From assembly GCA_023451395.1 (NCBI GenBank), contig JAEXZL010000218.1, forward strand, positions 24,597 to 88,596: 64,000 bases of DNA, read 5' to 3'. Under the pieces are notes generated by a model. That model was not told where the DNA came from and made no database searches. It saw only the letters and a list, made by a program, of their open reading frames with translations. Below, one piece after another: positions 52,099-61,264 of this stretch (within the stretch, counting starts at the first letter, position 1; every line of letters begins with the position of its first letter). Position numbers and translations under genes: made by a program. The stretch is from Bacillota bacterium (GTDB lineage Bacteria > Bacillota > Clostridia > Clostridiales > Clostridiaceae).

Positions 52099-53115
52099 AT
52101 GTATAACTATATTTATTCTGAAGAGGAAATATTATTAAGGATAGCGGAGAAGTTTACACTAAATTTCCCCGGAAGATTTAAAAGATTATTCATAATAGGA
52201 TGTGGCTCTTCTTTTAATTCTGGAAAAATTGTGGAACCTTTTTTTCTAGATATGGGGATGACTGTAACTGTTATGCATCCTATGGAGTTTATAACTACAC
52301 AGAAGAATTTAAATAAGGAGGACTTAGCTATACTCATATCTCAAGTGGGTAACTCAGCCCTTATAGTTAAGGCCTTAAGATTTTTAAAGGGAAGATGTCA
52401 AAGTCTAGGACTAACCAGTAATAGTAATGGAATTATTGCTCAGGAGGCAGATTTTCATATAAATATTAATTGCGGTGAAGAAAACTGCAATGCAAAGTCC
52501 TTAGGTATGAGTTCAACGGTGCTGAATCTTATGCTCTTTGGATTAAGCTATGCATTAAAAGAAGGTTACATAAGCCAGGAGAGGTACAATGCTGAAAGGG
52601 GAGAGCTTTTAGAGATAATAGGCAGATTAAAAGAATATACCCTTGAATTAGATGTTAGAATACAGCCTTTTATTAATTCCGTGAAAAGGGACAACTCCCT
52701 ATGGTTTTTAGGCTCTGGTTATAACTATTCAGTTACAAGAGAATTTGCTATGAAGGTTGTTGAATGCTCCTATCTGAAAACTAACTATAAGGAAATAGAA
52801 GAGTTTCTTCATGGCTTTGAAATGGAGATAAATTCTAAGGATATGATAGTTATTTTAGCCTTTGATGATAATTCTAGGGAGCTTGCTAAAGGGATTAAAA
52901 AGTTTATGAGGGACCAGGAAATAACTCAAGAGGTTTACATAGTTTCCAATAAGGATTGTGATATTTTAACCTCTGCTACTGATTCAAAATATAATATCTT
53001 TGTTAATCTTGCATTACTTCAGCTTTCAGCTTATTATTTAGGAGTCAAATTTGGAGTAAATATAGTAGAGCCTCGATATAAGAATATTAATGAGTATGTA
53101 GTAACAAAGCTATAA
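52099..53115 (+). CDS. SIS-domain (sugar isomerase) protein
   Basis: This 338-residue cytoplasmic protein has two SIS domains: IIGCGSSFNSGKIVEPFF with LISQVGNSALIVKAL in the first, and WFLGSGYNYSVTREFAMKVVECSYLKTNYKEIEEFLHGFEM in the second. It is similar to the isomerase half of glucosamine-6-phosphate synthase and to deglycases such as FrlB and AgaS. It therefore acts on an amino- or fructosamine-type phosphosugar, but no PTS or kinase is adjacent to fix the substrate. AGAGGTGG lies 4-5 bases before ATG 52099; the frame also opens at GTG 52090. Confidence 0.88.
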   Translation: MYNYIYSEEEILLRIAEKFTLNFPGRFKRLFIIGCGSSFNSGKIVEPFFLDMGMTVTVMHPMEFITTQKNLNKEDLAILISQVGNSALIVKALRFLKGRCQSLGLTSNSNGIIAQEADFHININCGEENCNAKSLGMSSTVLNLMLFGLSYALKEGYISQERYNAERGELLEIIGRLKEYTLELDVRIQPFINSVKRDNSLWFLGSGYNYSVTREFAMKVVECSYLKTNYKEIEEFLHGFEMEINSKDMIVILAFDDNSRELAKGIKKFMRDQEITQEVYIVSNKDCDILTSATDSKYNIFVNLALLQLSAYYLGVKFGVNIVEPRYKNINEYVVTKL

Positions 53116-53130
53116 TTATAAATACTATGG

Positions 53131-53168
53131 AAAAAATAGTGCCTGAAAATTTTCAGACACTATTTTTT
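53131..53168. terminator. Bidirectional intrinsic terminator
   Basis: AAAAAATAGTG-C-CTGAAAA pairs with TTTTCAG-A-CACTATTTTTT with one C-A mismatch. A and T tracts are built into the stem. It separates the convergent SIS and hom genes. Confidence 0.92.
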
Positions 53169-53174
53169 ATATGC

Positions 53175-54464
53175 TTAATTAAAGCTTTCGATTCTGATTA
53201 TATTTTCCACAGAGTTCACCTCGTTAATTAAGGCAATTTCATTCAATGAGGCTTGAAGATTTCTTTCCTTGGCAACATGAGTTATGAATACCAAGGATAC
53301 ATTATCGCTACTTCTTATATCCTGTGTTACAGTTAGTACACTAACATCATATCTTCCAAAGATTGCAGCTATCTTTCCTAATATACCAGGCTTGTCCTTA
53401 GTATTTAGCCTTATATAATAACCTGAGGAGGTTTCTTCAAAGGAGATGATGGATTTAGGAGTGTTTTCCTCATTCTCTGTCTTTATTGGTGGATATGGCT
53501 GGGCGTTTCTTAGAACGGATATTAAATCTCCCACAACGGCACTACCTGTAGGAAGGTCACCAGCACCTCTTCCATAGAGCATTAAATCGCCAACAGCATT
53601 TCCTTTTATAAATATTGCATTAAAGGAATCATGAACATTGGCTATTGGATGATTTTCTGGAACCATAGCTGGGTGAACCTTAAGCTCTAAATGACTACCC
53701 TTTTCTTTACCAATGGCAAGAAGCTTTATAACATAACCAAATTTCTTAGCATATTCTATATCTATGGCTTTGATATTTGTTATTCCTTCTCTATAAATTG
53801 ACTTTAAGTCTATATACTGGCCGAAGGATAAGGCAGACATTATAGCAAGCTTATATACCGCATCATAGGCTTCAATATCTGAAGTAGGATCTGCTTCAGC
53901 AAATCCCTTGGCTTGTGCTTCTGCTAAAGCCTGCTGGAAATCACAGCCTTCTTGAGACATTTTTGATAATATGTAATTGGTAGTGCCGTTGATTATACCT
54001 ATAATTGATTGGATCTTGTTGGCTGTAAGGCTTTCATTAATCTCTCTTATTATTGGTATACCACCACCGACACTTGCCTCATAATAGAAGGAAACTCCTT
54101 CTTTATAGGAGGTATCAAGAAGCTTACGGCCATGATGAGCTAAAACCAGTTTATTTGCTGTTATTACATGCTTTTTAGCCTTCATAGCTCTAAGCATATA
54201 ATCTAAGGCAGGCTGTTCTCCACCAAGAAGTTCTATTACTACAGAGATATCTTCATCCTGAAAAATGTCCTCTGCATTTTCTGTAAGTATATCATTAGGA
54301 ACAGCAACCTCTCTTTTTTTAGTTATATCCCTTACTAAGATTTTTGAAACTTCTATATTGCATCGGCATCTTTTAGTTATTTCCTTTTTGTTAGTGCTTA
54401 GTATATTCCACACCCCTTGTCCGACATTTCCCAGACCTAGAATTGCTATTTTTATGTTTTTCAT
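53175..54464 (-). CDS. hom: Homoserine dehydrogenase
   Basis: This 429-residue NAD(P)-dependent enzyme reduces aspartate semialdehyde to homoserine. It has the dinucleotide-binding start KIAILGLGNVGQGVW, the signature region GIINGTTNYILSKM and AQAKGFAEADPTSDIEAYDAVYKLAI, and LYGRGAGDLPTGSAVVGDL. A C-terminal ACT domain (YYIRLNTKDKPGILGKIAAIF) is present, the usual site of threonine feedback. AGGAGG precedes ATG. It is the last gene of the T-box-controlled thrC-thrB-hom unit, 62 bases after thrB. Confidence 0.97.
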   Translation of the reverse strand: MKNIKIAILGLGNVGQGVWNILSTNKKEITKRCRCNIEVSKILVRDITKKREVAVPNDILTENAEDIFQDEDISVVIELLGGEQPALDYMLRAMKAKKHVITANKLVLAHHGRKLLDTSYKEGVSFYYEASVGGGIPIIREINESLTANKIQSIIGIINGTTNYILSKMSQEGCDFQQALAEAQAKGFAEADPTSDIEAYDAVYKLAIMSALSFGQYIDLKSIYREGITNIKAIDIEYAKKFGYVIKLLAIGKEKGSHLELKVHPAMVPENHPIANVHDSFNAIFIKGNAVGDLMLYGRGAGDLPTGSAVVGDLISVLRNAQPYPPIKTENEENTPKSIISFEETSSGYYIRLNTKDKPGILGKIAAIFGRYDVSVLTVTQDIRSSDNVSLVFITHVAKERNLQASLNEIALINEVNSVENIIRIESFN

Positions 54465-54526
54465 AGTATACCTCCTAAGTTTCTATAAAGTAATAATGTG
54501 AATAATGTATAGATTGTCTTTTTTTA

Positions 54527-55420
54527 CTAAGTAGTGTGTTTGATTGATGCACCCTTTAAATTTAAGGGAAGTTCTAGAAGCTCCCAGTTATTCTGAAGTT
54601 CTTTAAGAAAGACACTCATCTTTGGAATAAAGCTTTTATCATCATTTTTAAGTATAGAGAGAAGGGTTGGACCTGCTCCGCTTAAGCATATTCCTAAGGC
54701 TTTAAGATTCTTTGCTTCCCTACAGATATCTTCATAACCTTTAATTAATGGTGCTCTATAGGGCTGGTGTAGTCGATCCTGAAAGCCCGCCTTTAAGGAA
54801 TCGTAGTCTCCATTAATAAGAGCGGCAACTAATAGAGCTGTTCTGCCTATATTAAAGACGCCATCTGCTCTATCAATCCTTTGTGGAAGAACTTCTCTTG
54901 AGACTTCTGTAGAAAGAGGAAAATCTGGAATAATTACAGCAAGCTTCAAATCCGCTCCTAAAGGAAGCCTTTGAACATATAATTTATCTTCACTAATTAC
55001 TGCAGCAGTGATACCACCTAATAATGCAGGTGCAGCATTGTCTGGGTGACCTTCTATTTCTGAGGCAATTATTATAATTTCCTCTTCCGTTAAAGGCAGC
55101 TTTAAGATTTCCTTTGCTCCTAATATCCCTCCAATAACACAGGCTGCACTGCTCCCTAGCCCTCTGGCTACAGGAATATAGGATTTTATATGGATGCTTA
55201 GACCTTTTGGAAGAGTTTTTTTAAACTTTGCTGCAGTATATTCCATAGAGGCATAAAAGAGATTATCTTTTCCGCAGTACTCCTCAGGGCAACCAGTTAT
55301 GGAAAGAGTAGAGCCCTCCTCCTTAATATAAAAATAATTATAAAGACTTAAGGCAAGTCCTAGACAATCAAAACCAGGACCTAGATTAGCACTGGTGGCT
55401 GGTACTTTTATTTCTATCAT
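54527..55420 (-). CDS. thrB: Homoserine kinase
   Basis: This 297-residue GHMP kinase phosphorylates homoserine with ATP. It starts IEIKVPATSANLGPGFDCLGLAL, carries the ATP loop PVARGLGSSAACVIGG and the C-terminal LKALGICLSGAGPTLLSIL. The start follows TAGGAGGTAG. Its order between thrC and hom, 9 bases after thrC, supports the threonine operon assignment and tight co-expression. Confidence 0.97.
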   Translation of the reverse strand: MIEIKVPATSANLGPGFDCLGLALSLYNYFYIKEEGSTLSITGCPEEYCGKDNLFYASMEYTAAKFKKTLPKGLSIHIKSYIPVARGLGSSAACVIGGILGAKEILKLPLTEEEIIIIASEIEGHPDNAAPALLGGITAAVISEDKLYVQRLPLGADLKLAVIIPDFPLSTEVSREVLPQRIDRADGVFNIGRTALLVAALINGDYDSLKAGFQDRLHQPYRAPLIKGYEDICREAKNLKALGICLSGAGPTLLSILKNDDKSFIPKMSVFLKELQNNWELLELPLNLKGASIKHTT

Positions 55421-55429
55421 AACTACCTC

Positions 55430-56911
55430 CTAGATACCTAAGAAAGATTCTAAGGATTTTTTCATATCCTTTGGTAAACATATTGTATTATGAAGTATTG
55501 GCTTCCTTTTAAGCATCTCTATTGCTTCTGGTACCGGTAGCCTAAGAGAATCGGATAAAACATCTGTGGCATTAAAGGGACTCTCTTCTTCTATTTTAAG
55601 ACTTAAGGCCTTGCAAATAGAGGAGGCAAATTTAAATGGACTAGCTGTAGAAAGAATTACGGTTTTTCTTCCATCTTTATGCGAAGACTGATACTTTCTG
55701 TAAACGCCATAGGCAACAGCAGTATGAGTATCCATGAGATAATTAGTTCTGTCATAAAGCTCCTTTATTAATGGGAGAACTTCCTCCTCTTTAGTGAAGT
55801 CTCCATAAAAGTCTTGAAGCCTTTCTTTAATATTAGAAGAAATCTCATAAAAGCCTTTAGTTGTAAGCTCCTCCATTAAATTTTTAATAAGAATCTCATC
55901 CCTTCCGCTTGCTTCAAAAAGCAATCTCTCTAAATTGCTGGATATAAGAATATCCATAGAAGGAGAGGTGGTGATTTTAAGCTCTCTTCTTCTATCATAT
56001 ACACCATTTTGAAAGAAGTCGTAAAGAACATTGTTTTCATTGGAGGCACAGAGCAGTTTGTTTACAGGTAAACCCATGAGCTTTCCATAGTAACCTGCTA
56101 ATATATCACCAAAATTCCCAGTAGGTACAGAAAAGTTAATTTCCTCTCCTAGGCAAATCTTACCTTCCCTTAGAAGGGTTAAGTAGGAATAGAAATAATA
56201 CACAATCTGCGGAAGAAGCCTCCCAATATTTATTGAGTTAGCTGAGGTTAGGGTATACCCTTTTGCAGCAAGCTTTTCTTTAAGAGCCTTATCTTGAAAT
56301 AGCTCCTTTACCCCCCTTTGAGCATTGTCAAAATTACCTTTTATACCAATGACAGAGCAGTTATCCCCCTCCTGAGAAATCATCTGCAGCTTTTGAATTT
56401 TACTAACTCCATTCTCAGGATAAAAAACCATTATCTTAACTCCTGGAGCATTAGAAAAACCTTCAAGGGCTGCCTTTCCTGTATCACCAGAGGTAGCGGT
56501 TAAAACTACTGGAGTAAGCTTAGAACCCTGCTTTTTTGCCGATAGATTTAAGAGCCTCGGCAGAAGGGTTAGAGCTATATCCTTAAAGGCTAAGGTAGGA
56601 CCATGGTAAAGCTCCATAAAAAAGCAATCTCCTACCTCCTTTAAAGGAACTATTTCTTTAGCTGAGAAGTTGTTTTTATAAGCTGCATTTATAGCTTCTT
56701 TAAGTTCTTCTTTAGAGAAATCCTCTAAAAAAAGAGAAAGTATATATAAGGCAAGCTCTTCATAGTTATATTCTTTTAAAGTTTCCAAAGGGATATTTAT
56801 CTTTGGAATAGAGGAGGGGACAAATAACCCCCCTTGAGAGGCTATACCCGTTAGTATAGCTTCAGAGGCATTTACCTCCTGTTTTTTTTCTCTTGTGCTA
56901 ATAAATTTCAT
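55430..56911 (-). CDS. thrC: Threonine synthase
   Basis: This 493-residue PLP enzyme converts O-phosphohomoserine to threonine. It has the start FISTREKKQEVNASEAILTGIASQGGLFVPS, the PLP lysine in GPTLAFKDIAL, TATSGDTGKAALEGF and FSVPTGNFGDILAGYYG. This is the long, yeast/E. coli-like form with an extended N-terminal domain. GGGGGGAAG is 4 bases before ATG 56911; the open frame runs back to 56926. It is the first gene of the operon after the Thr T-box. Confidence 0.97.
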   Translation of the reverse strand: MKFISTREKKQEVNASEAILTGIASQGGLFVPSSIPKINIPLETLKEYNYEELALYILSLFLEDFSKEELKEAINAAYKNNFSAKEIVPLKEVGDCFFMELYHGPTLAFKDIALTLLPRLLNLSAKKQGSKLTPVVLTATSGDTGKAALEGFSNAPGVKIMVFYPENGVSKIQKLQMISQEGDNCSVIGIKGNFDNAQRGVKELFQDKALKEKLAAKGYTLTSANSINIGRLLPQIVYYFYSYLTLLREGKICLGEEINFSVPTGNFGDILAGYYGKLMGLPVNKLLCASNENNVLYDFFQNGVYDRRRELKITTSPSMDILISSNLERLLFEASGRDEILIKNLMEELTTKGFYEISSNIKERLQDFYGDFTKEEEVLPLIKELYDRTNYLMDTHTAVAYGVYRKYQSSHKDGRKTVILSTASPFKFASSICKALSLKIEEESPFNATDVLSDSLRLPVPEAIEMLKRKPILHNTICLPKDMKKSLESFLGI

Positions 56912-56944
56912 TAATCTTCCCCCCATCGATATAATAGCTAAAAA

Positions 56945-57172
56945 TAAAAAAACTCCTCCCTAAAGAAAGGGACGAGATATGATTTTTCCCGCGGTTCCAC
57001 CCTAATTGATGATCACCCACTTAAAGCTATAACGGTGCTGCCGTTGACTCTTACTGAAATTTCAAAGTCAAACTCCTAGGTGGTTTTCAATCTCCTCCTT
57101 CTAAGAAGGTCTTTCAGCCGGTGAACCTTCGTCTCTGGTAGTTTTTGGGGATTTACTTTTCCTAATCATCGT
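56945..57172 (-). promoter_or_regulatory. T-box leader of thrC-thrB-hom, threonine specifier ACC
   Basis: On the minus strand stem I shows CCAGAGACGAAGG and a GGCTGAAAGACC apical segment. The specifier loop TTGAAAACCACCTAGGAG gives ACC (plus-strand 57082-57084), the Thr codon, in the same frame of conserved bases as the ileS leader. Then come ACCGTTAT, the T-box AGGGTGGAACCGCGG (56989-57004 region), and the terminator CTCGTCCCT/AGGGAGGAG with seven T at about 56950-56976. Confidence 0.95.
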
Positions 57173-57338
57173 TTAGTAAATAACAATTTTTTTAATATTT
57201 TAACGTAGGAAAGTAACGATGTCAAGGAAAAGATAAAATATTTTTAAAATTAAGAATAAGGTTAGAAAATTGTATAGAGTGCCTTCATAAAATGTTATAA
57301 TACAAATAGTAATTAATGGATTTTCTGGGAGGGATATT

Positions 57339-57578
57339 GTGAAGATAGTAGCGCTGATTATTGTTATATTAGTATCTTTTGCAAGTATAACCTATGGAAT
57401 TATTGAGATGAAGGACCCAAATAAGCTAGCATTTTTAGGTGAAAAGTGGAGATATAAAGATGAGCCTGAGCTTAGTGATGCTGGAGAGCACATGGCATTC
57501 TTAGGAGGAATTTTCAAGGTTGTTTTTGGAGCTATGTTTCTGATTTTTGGAATGTTAGCAGTCTTTTTTTGGACTTAG
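57339..57578 (+). CDS. Small DUF6199-like membrane protein
   Basis: This 79-residue protein has two hydrophobic helices (about 3-22 and 53-78), separated by a hydrophilic loop, MKDPNKLAFLGEKWRYKDEPELSDAGEHMAF. The loop pattern, with GEKWRYKD-x2-ELS, is that of DUF6199-type proteins of Firmicutes as I recall them. GTG start follows GGGAGGGATATT. The family's function is unknown. It lies in front of another small membrane protein and a D-aminopeptidase on the same strand, but 140 bases separate them. Confidence 0.7.
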   Translation: MKIVALIIVILVSFASITYGIIEMKDPNKLAFLGEKWRYKDEPELSDAGEHMAFLGGIFKVVFGAMFLIFGMLAVFFWT

Positions 57579-57720
57579 CTCCCTGCCAAGATACTTAAAG
57601 AGTAAGCTTTAGCTATTTTTATTAGAAGTGTGAGCTTTTTAAGTAAAATAGAAGTTATTTAAAATTTAAAATATGTTACTATATTAATAGCATAAAACAT
57701 AATAATATAAGGAAGGTAAG

Positions 57721-58245
57721 GTGGGGGCATTGGAGGGAATTAACAGAGAAAATATCATACTTTTGCTATTAGCTTTGGTTCTTTTATATATTACCTTTAA
57801 ATTTATAAAGGGAATAATAAAGCTTTTGCTTGCAGTGATTTTAATATTAACCTTAGGGGTTAGCTTGTATAATATTTTCATAGCTCAGAAGCCTATAAGC
57901 TATGAAATCAATAGATATAAGACAGACTTTGCCTATTTGCAGGAGGCTGGAAGGATAAATAAAGAGACCTATGAAATCCTTAAGGTGGTTAAAGATGACA
58001 AGGGAACAGAAGAGAATATTAAATCTCTAGAGCTTCTTTATGAAAAAGCAGAAAATTTAGACCATAGTAATGAAATAAGCTTTATTCACAATCAGTATAT
58101 TAAGAATTTCCAGAAGGTGATAGCTTCTGCTAAAGGATATATCACTGCCCAGGGAGCAAAGGAATATCTAAATGACCTATCTGAAGGGTCTAAGTCCTTA
58201 AAAATAAATATTATAGACATATTATTTCCAAAAGAGGGGGAGTGA
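57721..58245 (+). CDS. Membrane protein with extracytoplasmic helical domain, unknown function
   Basis: This 174-residue protein has two close hydrophobic helices (NIILLLLALVLLYITFKFI and IIKLLLAVILILTLGVSLYNIFI) before residue 55. A predominantly helical, charged domain of about 120 residues follows. It starts with GTG after AAGGAAGGTAA. It ends 5 bases before the D-aminopeptidase gene, so both are probably one transcript. I see no catalytic motif and cannot name a family. Confidence 0.65.
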   Translation: MGALEGINRENIILLLLALVLLYITFKFIKGIIKLLLAVILILTLGVSLYNIFIAQKPISYEINRYKTDFAYLQEAGRINKETYEILKVVKDDKGTEENIKSLELLYEKAENLDHSNEISFIHNQYIKNFQKVIASAKGYITAQGAKEYLNDLSEGSKSLKINIIDILFPKEGE

Positions 58246-58250
58246 GTTAG

Positions 58251-59048
58251 TTGAAGATATATATAAGTGCTGATATTGAAGGCTTGGCTGGAATTGCAAG
58301 CTGGAGTGAAACGGACAAGTCTCATGGTGACTATGGTGATTTTTCAAAGGAGATGAGTCTTGAGGTACGTGCTGCTTGTGAGGGAGCCCTAGAGGCAGGA
58401 GCTCAGGAGCTATTTGTAAGGGATGCTCATGATAGCGCCAGAAATATTGATATAAATTCTCTTCCAGAGGAGGCTATACTTCAAAGAGGCTGGTCCTGCG
58501 ACCCTTTATGTATGGTCAGCGGAATTGATCAAGGCTATGATGGAGCAGTTTTCATAGGTTATCATTCTAGAGCAGGTAGTAACAGAAGTCCCTTAGCTCA
58601 TTCCATGGATACAGATCTTATATACATTAAAATCAATGGGAAAGAAGTAAGTGAATTTGTCATTAATGCTTATGCAGCAGCCTATTATGAAGTACCTGTA
58701 CTTTTTGTAAGCGGTGATATGGGCCTTATTGATGAAATTAAAGAATACACTACAAATATACAAGCACTAGGAGTAAAAGAAGGAATTGGAGATAGTGTAG
58801 TATCCCTTCACCCTAATAAGGTGATTAAAGAGATTAAAGAAGGGGTAAAGGCAGCTATGAAGGGAGACTTAAAGGCTTCTATATTGGAGCTTCCTGAGAG
58901 CTTTAAGGTTGAAGTTGGCTATAGAAAGCATCAAAGAGCTTATAAATCCTCCTTCTATCCTGGAGCAGAGTTAAAGACACCTCACTCTGTAGAATTTTCC
59001 ACAAAGGATTATTATGAGGTTTTAAGATTTATTCATTTTACCTGTTAG
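58251..59048 (+). CDS. M55-family D-aminopeptidase (DppA-like)
   Basis: This 265-residue zinc peptidase starts with the metal site KIYISADIEGLAGIASW (Asp and Glu of ADIEG). It also has FVRDAHDSARNI, GYHSRAGSNRSPLAHSMD and FVSGDMGLIDE. DppA of Bacillus trims D-Ala dipeptides during starvation, recycling cell-wall peptides, and assembles as a decamer. It starts with TTG about 6 bases after GGGGGAGTGAG. No dpp transporter is adjacent; the preceding gene is a small membrane protein. A terminator follows at 59057-59092. Confidence 0.93.
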   Translation: MKIYISADIEGLAGIASWSETDKSHGDYGDFSKEMSLEVRAACEGALEAGAQELFVRDAHDSARNIDINSLPEEAILQRGWSCDPLCMVSGIDQGYDGAVFIGYHSRAGSNRSPLAHSMDTDLIYIKINGKEVSEFVINAYAAAYYEVPVLFVSGDMGLIDEIKEYTTNIQALGVKEGIGDSVVSLHPNKVIKEIKEGVKAAMKGDLKASILELPESFKVEVGYRKHQRAYKSSFYPGAELKTPHSVEFSTKDYYEVLRFIHFTC

Positions 59049-59056
59049 ACGATATA

Positions 59057-59092
59057 TAAACCCAGTGCTTATAACTGCATTGGGTTTTTTAA
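59057..59092 (+). terminator. Intrinsic terminator of the D-aminopeptidase gene
   Basis: AACCCAGTGC pairs with GCATTGGGTT (one G-T pair) around an 8-base loop, followed by six T. Confidence 0.92.
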
Positions 59093-59140
59093 TTAGTGTT
59101 ATTAATAACTTATAAATTTAATTCTTGATAAAATTGAAAT

Positions 59141-59626
59141 TTATTCTAAATCAAGCTTCATATAAATAGTTGTAGCCATTGGACTATCATTATAACGTTC
59201 AATTTCATAAAAACCATAGCTTTTGTACATTTTAATTGCACTTTTTAAGAAGGGCAAACTATCTAACAATATATGCTTATATCCCATTTCTTTGGCATCG
59301 TTAATGATTTGCTCCACTAGATAGCTCCCTATTTGATGTCCCCTAAAATCAGGTCTAACATATAAGCGTTTCATTTCACAATTCTGTTCATTTAGCTGTC
59401 TGAAACCAATACAGCCTGCCAATTGATCATTAAAATAAGCTAAATACAATCTACCTTTTGGTAGACCATATTTATACTCTAGATTTTCAAGTTCTTCATT
59501 ATATTTTTGAATTTTTAGATATTCTGCAAAGGAAGAATCATTTTGAATTAACATATCCGTATATTCCTTAAATAGCTCAGCAACTTCTTTTGGTTTATCA
59601 TATGCCATTTTTAATTCTAAAGCCAT
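59141..59626 (-). CDS. GNAT-family N-acetyltransferase
   Basis: This 161-residue acetyl-CoA-dependent transferase has the acceptor-side strand LYLAYFNDQLAGCIGFRQLNEQNCEMKRLYVRPDFRGHQIGSYLVEQIINDAKEMGYK. That includes the Q/RxxGxG/A-like pyrophosphate loop (RGHQIG) and the C-terminal MYKSYGFYEIERYN. The acceptor substrate is unknown. AAAGGAGG lies 7 bases before ATG. The gene is divergent from the AbrB-family transporter gene and monocistronic. Confidence 0.92.
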   Translation of the reverse strand: MALELKMAYDKPKEVAELFKEYTDMLIQNDSSFAEYLKIQKYNEELENLEYKYGLPKGRLYLAYFNDQLAGCIGFRQLNEQNCEMKRLYVRPDFRGHQIGSYLVEQIINDAKEMGYKHILLDSLPFLKSAIKMYKSYGFYEIERYNDSPMATTIYMKLDLE

Positions 59627-59898
59627 TATGTGACCTCCTTTCCTGTATATATTTTATCATCTGGATAAATCAAATTGTACCTATAATCAAAATGAACATT
59701 AAAAATACAAGTGCAATTTAGTGCTCTATTGAAAACTTTAGTATACAAATAATATAATATACTTAATAGCTAATATAGAATAAGATATAAATCCTTTATA
59801 GAAGAGTGAAGTATAAAGGTTAAAATTGCAAGAAAATTAAGTATATTATTTAACATAGTGCAGTAGTTAAATGAAGCATAAAGGAGATAGAAATTTAA

Positions 59899-60954
59899 AT
59901 GTTTAATTTACTTATTACCCTATTAATAGGCTATATTTTTGGATACCTTGCACTAAAGGCGAAGATTCCTGCAGGAGCCATGATTGGTGCTATGTTTTCC
60001 GTAGCTATTTTTAATATTATCACTGGAGAGGCACATCTAACATCGAATATTAAGATACTTATACAAATATCCGCTGGAGCATTTATAGGTACTGGTATCA
60101 CTTATAAGGATATTGCTGGATTTAAAACTATGCTTAAGCCTGCAATCATAATGATCTTTGGAATTGTTATATTAAATCTTTTTATGGGATATTTAATATA
60201 TAGATTTACTCCCCTAGACATAATTACATCCTTTTTTGCTGCCGCACCAGGAGGGATGATGGATATGACAATTATCAGCAATGATTTAGGTGGTGATTCA
60301 CCAAAGGTAGCAGTGCTTCATCTTGTTAGATTTATTTGTGTTATGACTGTAATACCTAATGTAGGTAAGCTATTAAGTAAAAAATATCCACAGAAAATAA
60401 AACCCTCTGAGGAAGTAATAAGAAGTAAAAAATCAAATTCAATGACCTTTAAGGAGAAAATGATAGCCTTAGGAATTACCTTAGCTATTGCCGTAATTGG
60501 AGGTCTTTTAGGTTATATATTAAGAATTCCTGCTGGGGCTTTGAGTTTTTCTATGATAGCAGTAGCTGTGTATAATGTAATTACCTCAAAGGCATATATG
60601 CCTATTGCTTTAAGAAGGGCAACACAGATTCTAGCTGGTATACTTATAGGAGCTAAGATGAATTATAGTGATCTTTTAGAACTTAAAACAATAATAGTAC
60701 CTGCACTTTTGCTGGTTGCAGGAATATTGCTGGTTAATACAATTTTGGCTCTTATAGTTTATAGATTAAGTGATATGGATATAGTAACTTGTTTGTTTGC
60801 TTCAACTCCTGCCGGGGTAGCAGATATGGCTCTTATTGCCAGTGAGCTTGGAGCTGATGGACCTAAGGTAACAGTTATGCAACTGTCTAGATATATCTGC
60901 GTGCTTGTGTTTTTCCCTTTAATAATCCAAGCTCTTATCAGTCTGGGGATATAA
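59899..60954 (+). CDS. AbrB-family membrane protein (putative transporter)
   Basis: This 351-residue protein has about ten hydrophobic helices in two clear repeats. Each repeat runs through IPAGA, then a Q-x-x-AG-x-x-IG segment, then FAAAPGGMMDMTIISNDLGGDSPKV or the FASTPAGVADMALIASELGADGPKV copy, and ends RFICV/RYICV. That internal duplication is the mark of the AbrB (AidB-regulator) membrane family, sometimes annotated as ammonia monooxygenase-related and likely a transporter. It is not the DNA-binding AbrB. It is followed by citG-citX-oadA on the same strand, so organic-acid transport is a context-based guess. A long hairpin separates it from citG. Confidence 0.85.
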   Translation: MFNLLITLLIGYIFGYLALKAKIPAGAMIGAMFSVAIFNIITGEAHLTSNIKILIQISAGAFIGTGITYKDIAGFKTMLKPAIIMIFGIVILNLFMGYLIYRFTPLDIITSFFAAAPGGMMDMTIISNDLGGDSPKVAVLHLVRFICVMTVIPNVGKLLSKKYPQKIKPSEEVIRSKKSNSMTFKEKMIALGITLAIAVIGGLLGYILRIPAGALSFSMIAVAVYNVITSKAYMPIALRRATQILAGILIGAKMNYSDLLELKTIIVPALLLVAGILLVNTILALIVYRLSDMDIVTCLFASTPAGVADMALIASELGADGPKVTVMQLSRYICVLVFFPLIIQALISLGI

Positions 60955-60997
60955 TGAATCAAAGCAAAAGTAATTGTGAATACTAGGAAAAATGTAT

Positions 60998-61037
60998 ATA
61001 AGGGCAGTTTATTAAATTAATTAATAAACTGCCTTAT
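60998..61037 (+). terminator. Long hairpin after the AbrB-family gene
   Basis: AAGG-G-CAGTTTATTAA pairs with TTAATAAACTGCCTT with one bulged G. The run after it is weak (ATATTGCTT), so termination may be partial. The remaining 61038-61264 is AT-rich and should hold the citG promoter; I see no other element. Confidence 0.6.
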
Positions 61038-61264
61038 ATTGCTTAAAGGAACAAAAAATATTTAATGAAATCTCATATTGAGGTTTTCAGTTTGTCCATT
61101 GTAGTAATATTGTGATAGAATTTAATAGTATTAAAGGAAAAATTTTATATAATATACTAAATAAATAATCTTAATTAGGTATGTATATTTGCAAAGAGAA
61201 TCCTTATGACTTACTAATGTTTGAGGCCTCTAAAAGCAGCTTAGTGAATTAGGGGGATAATATT

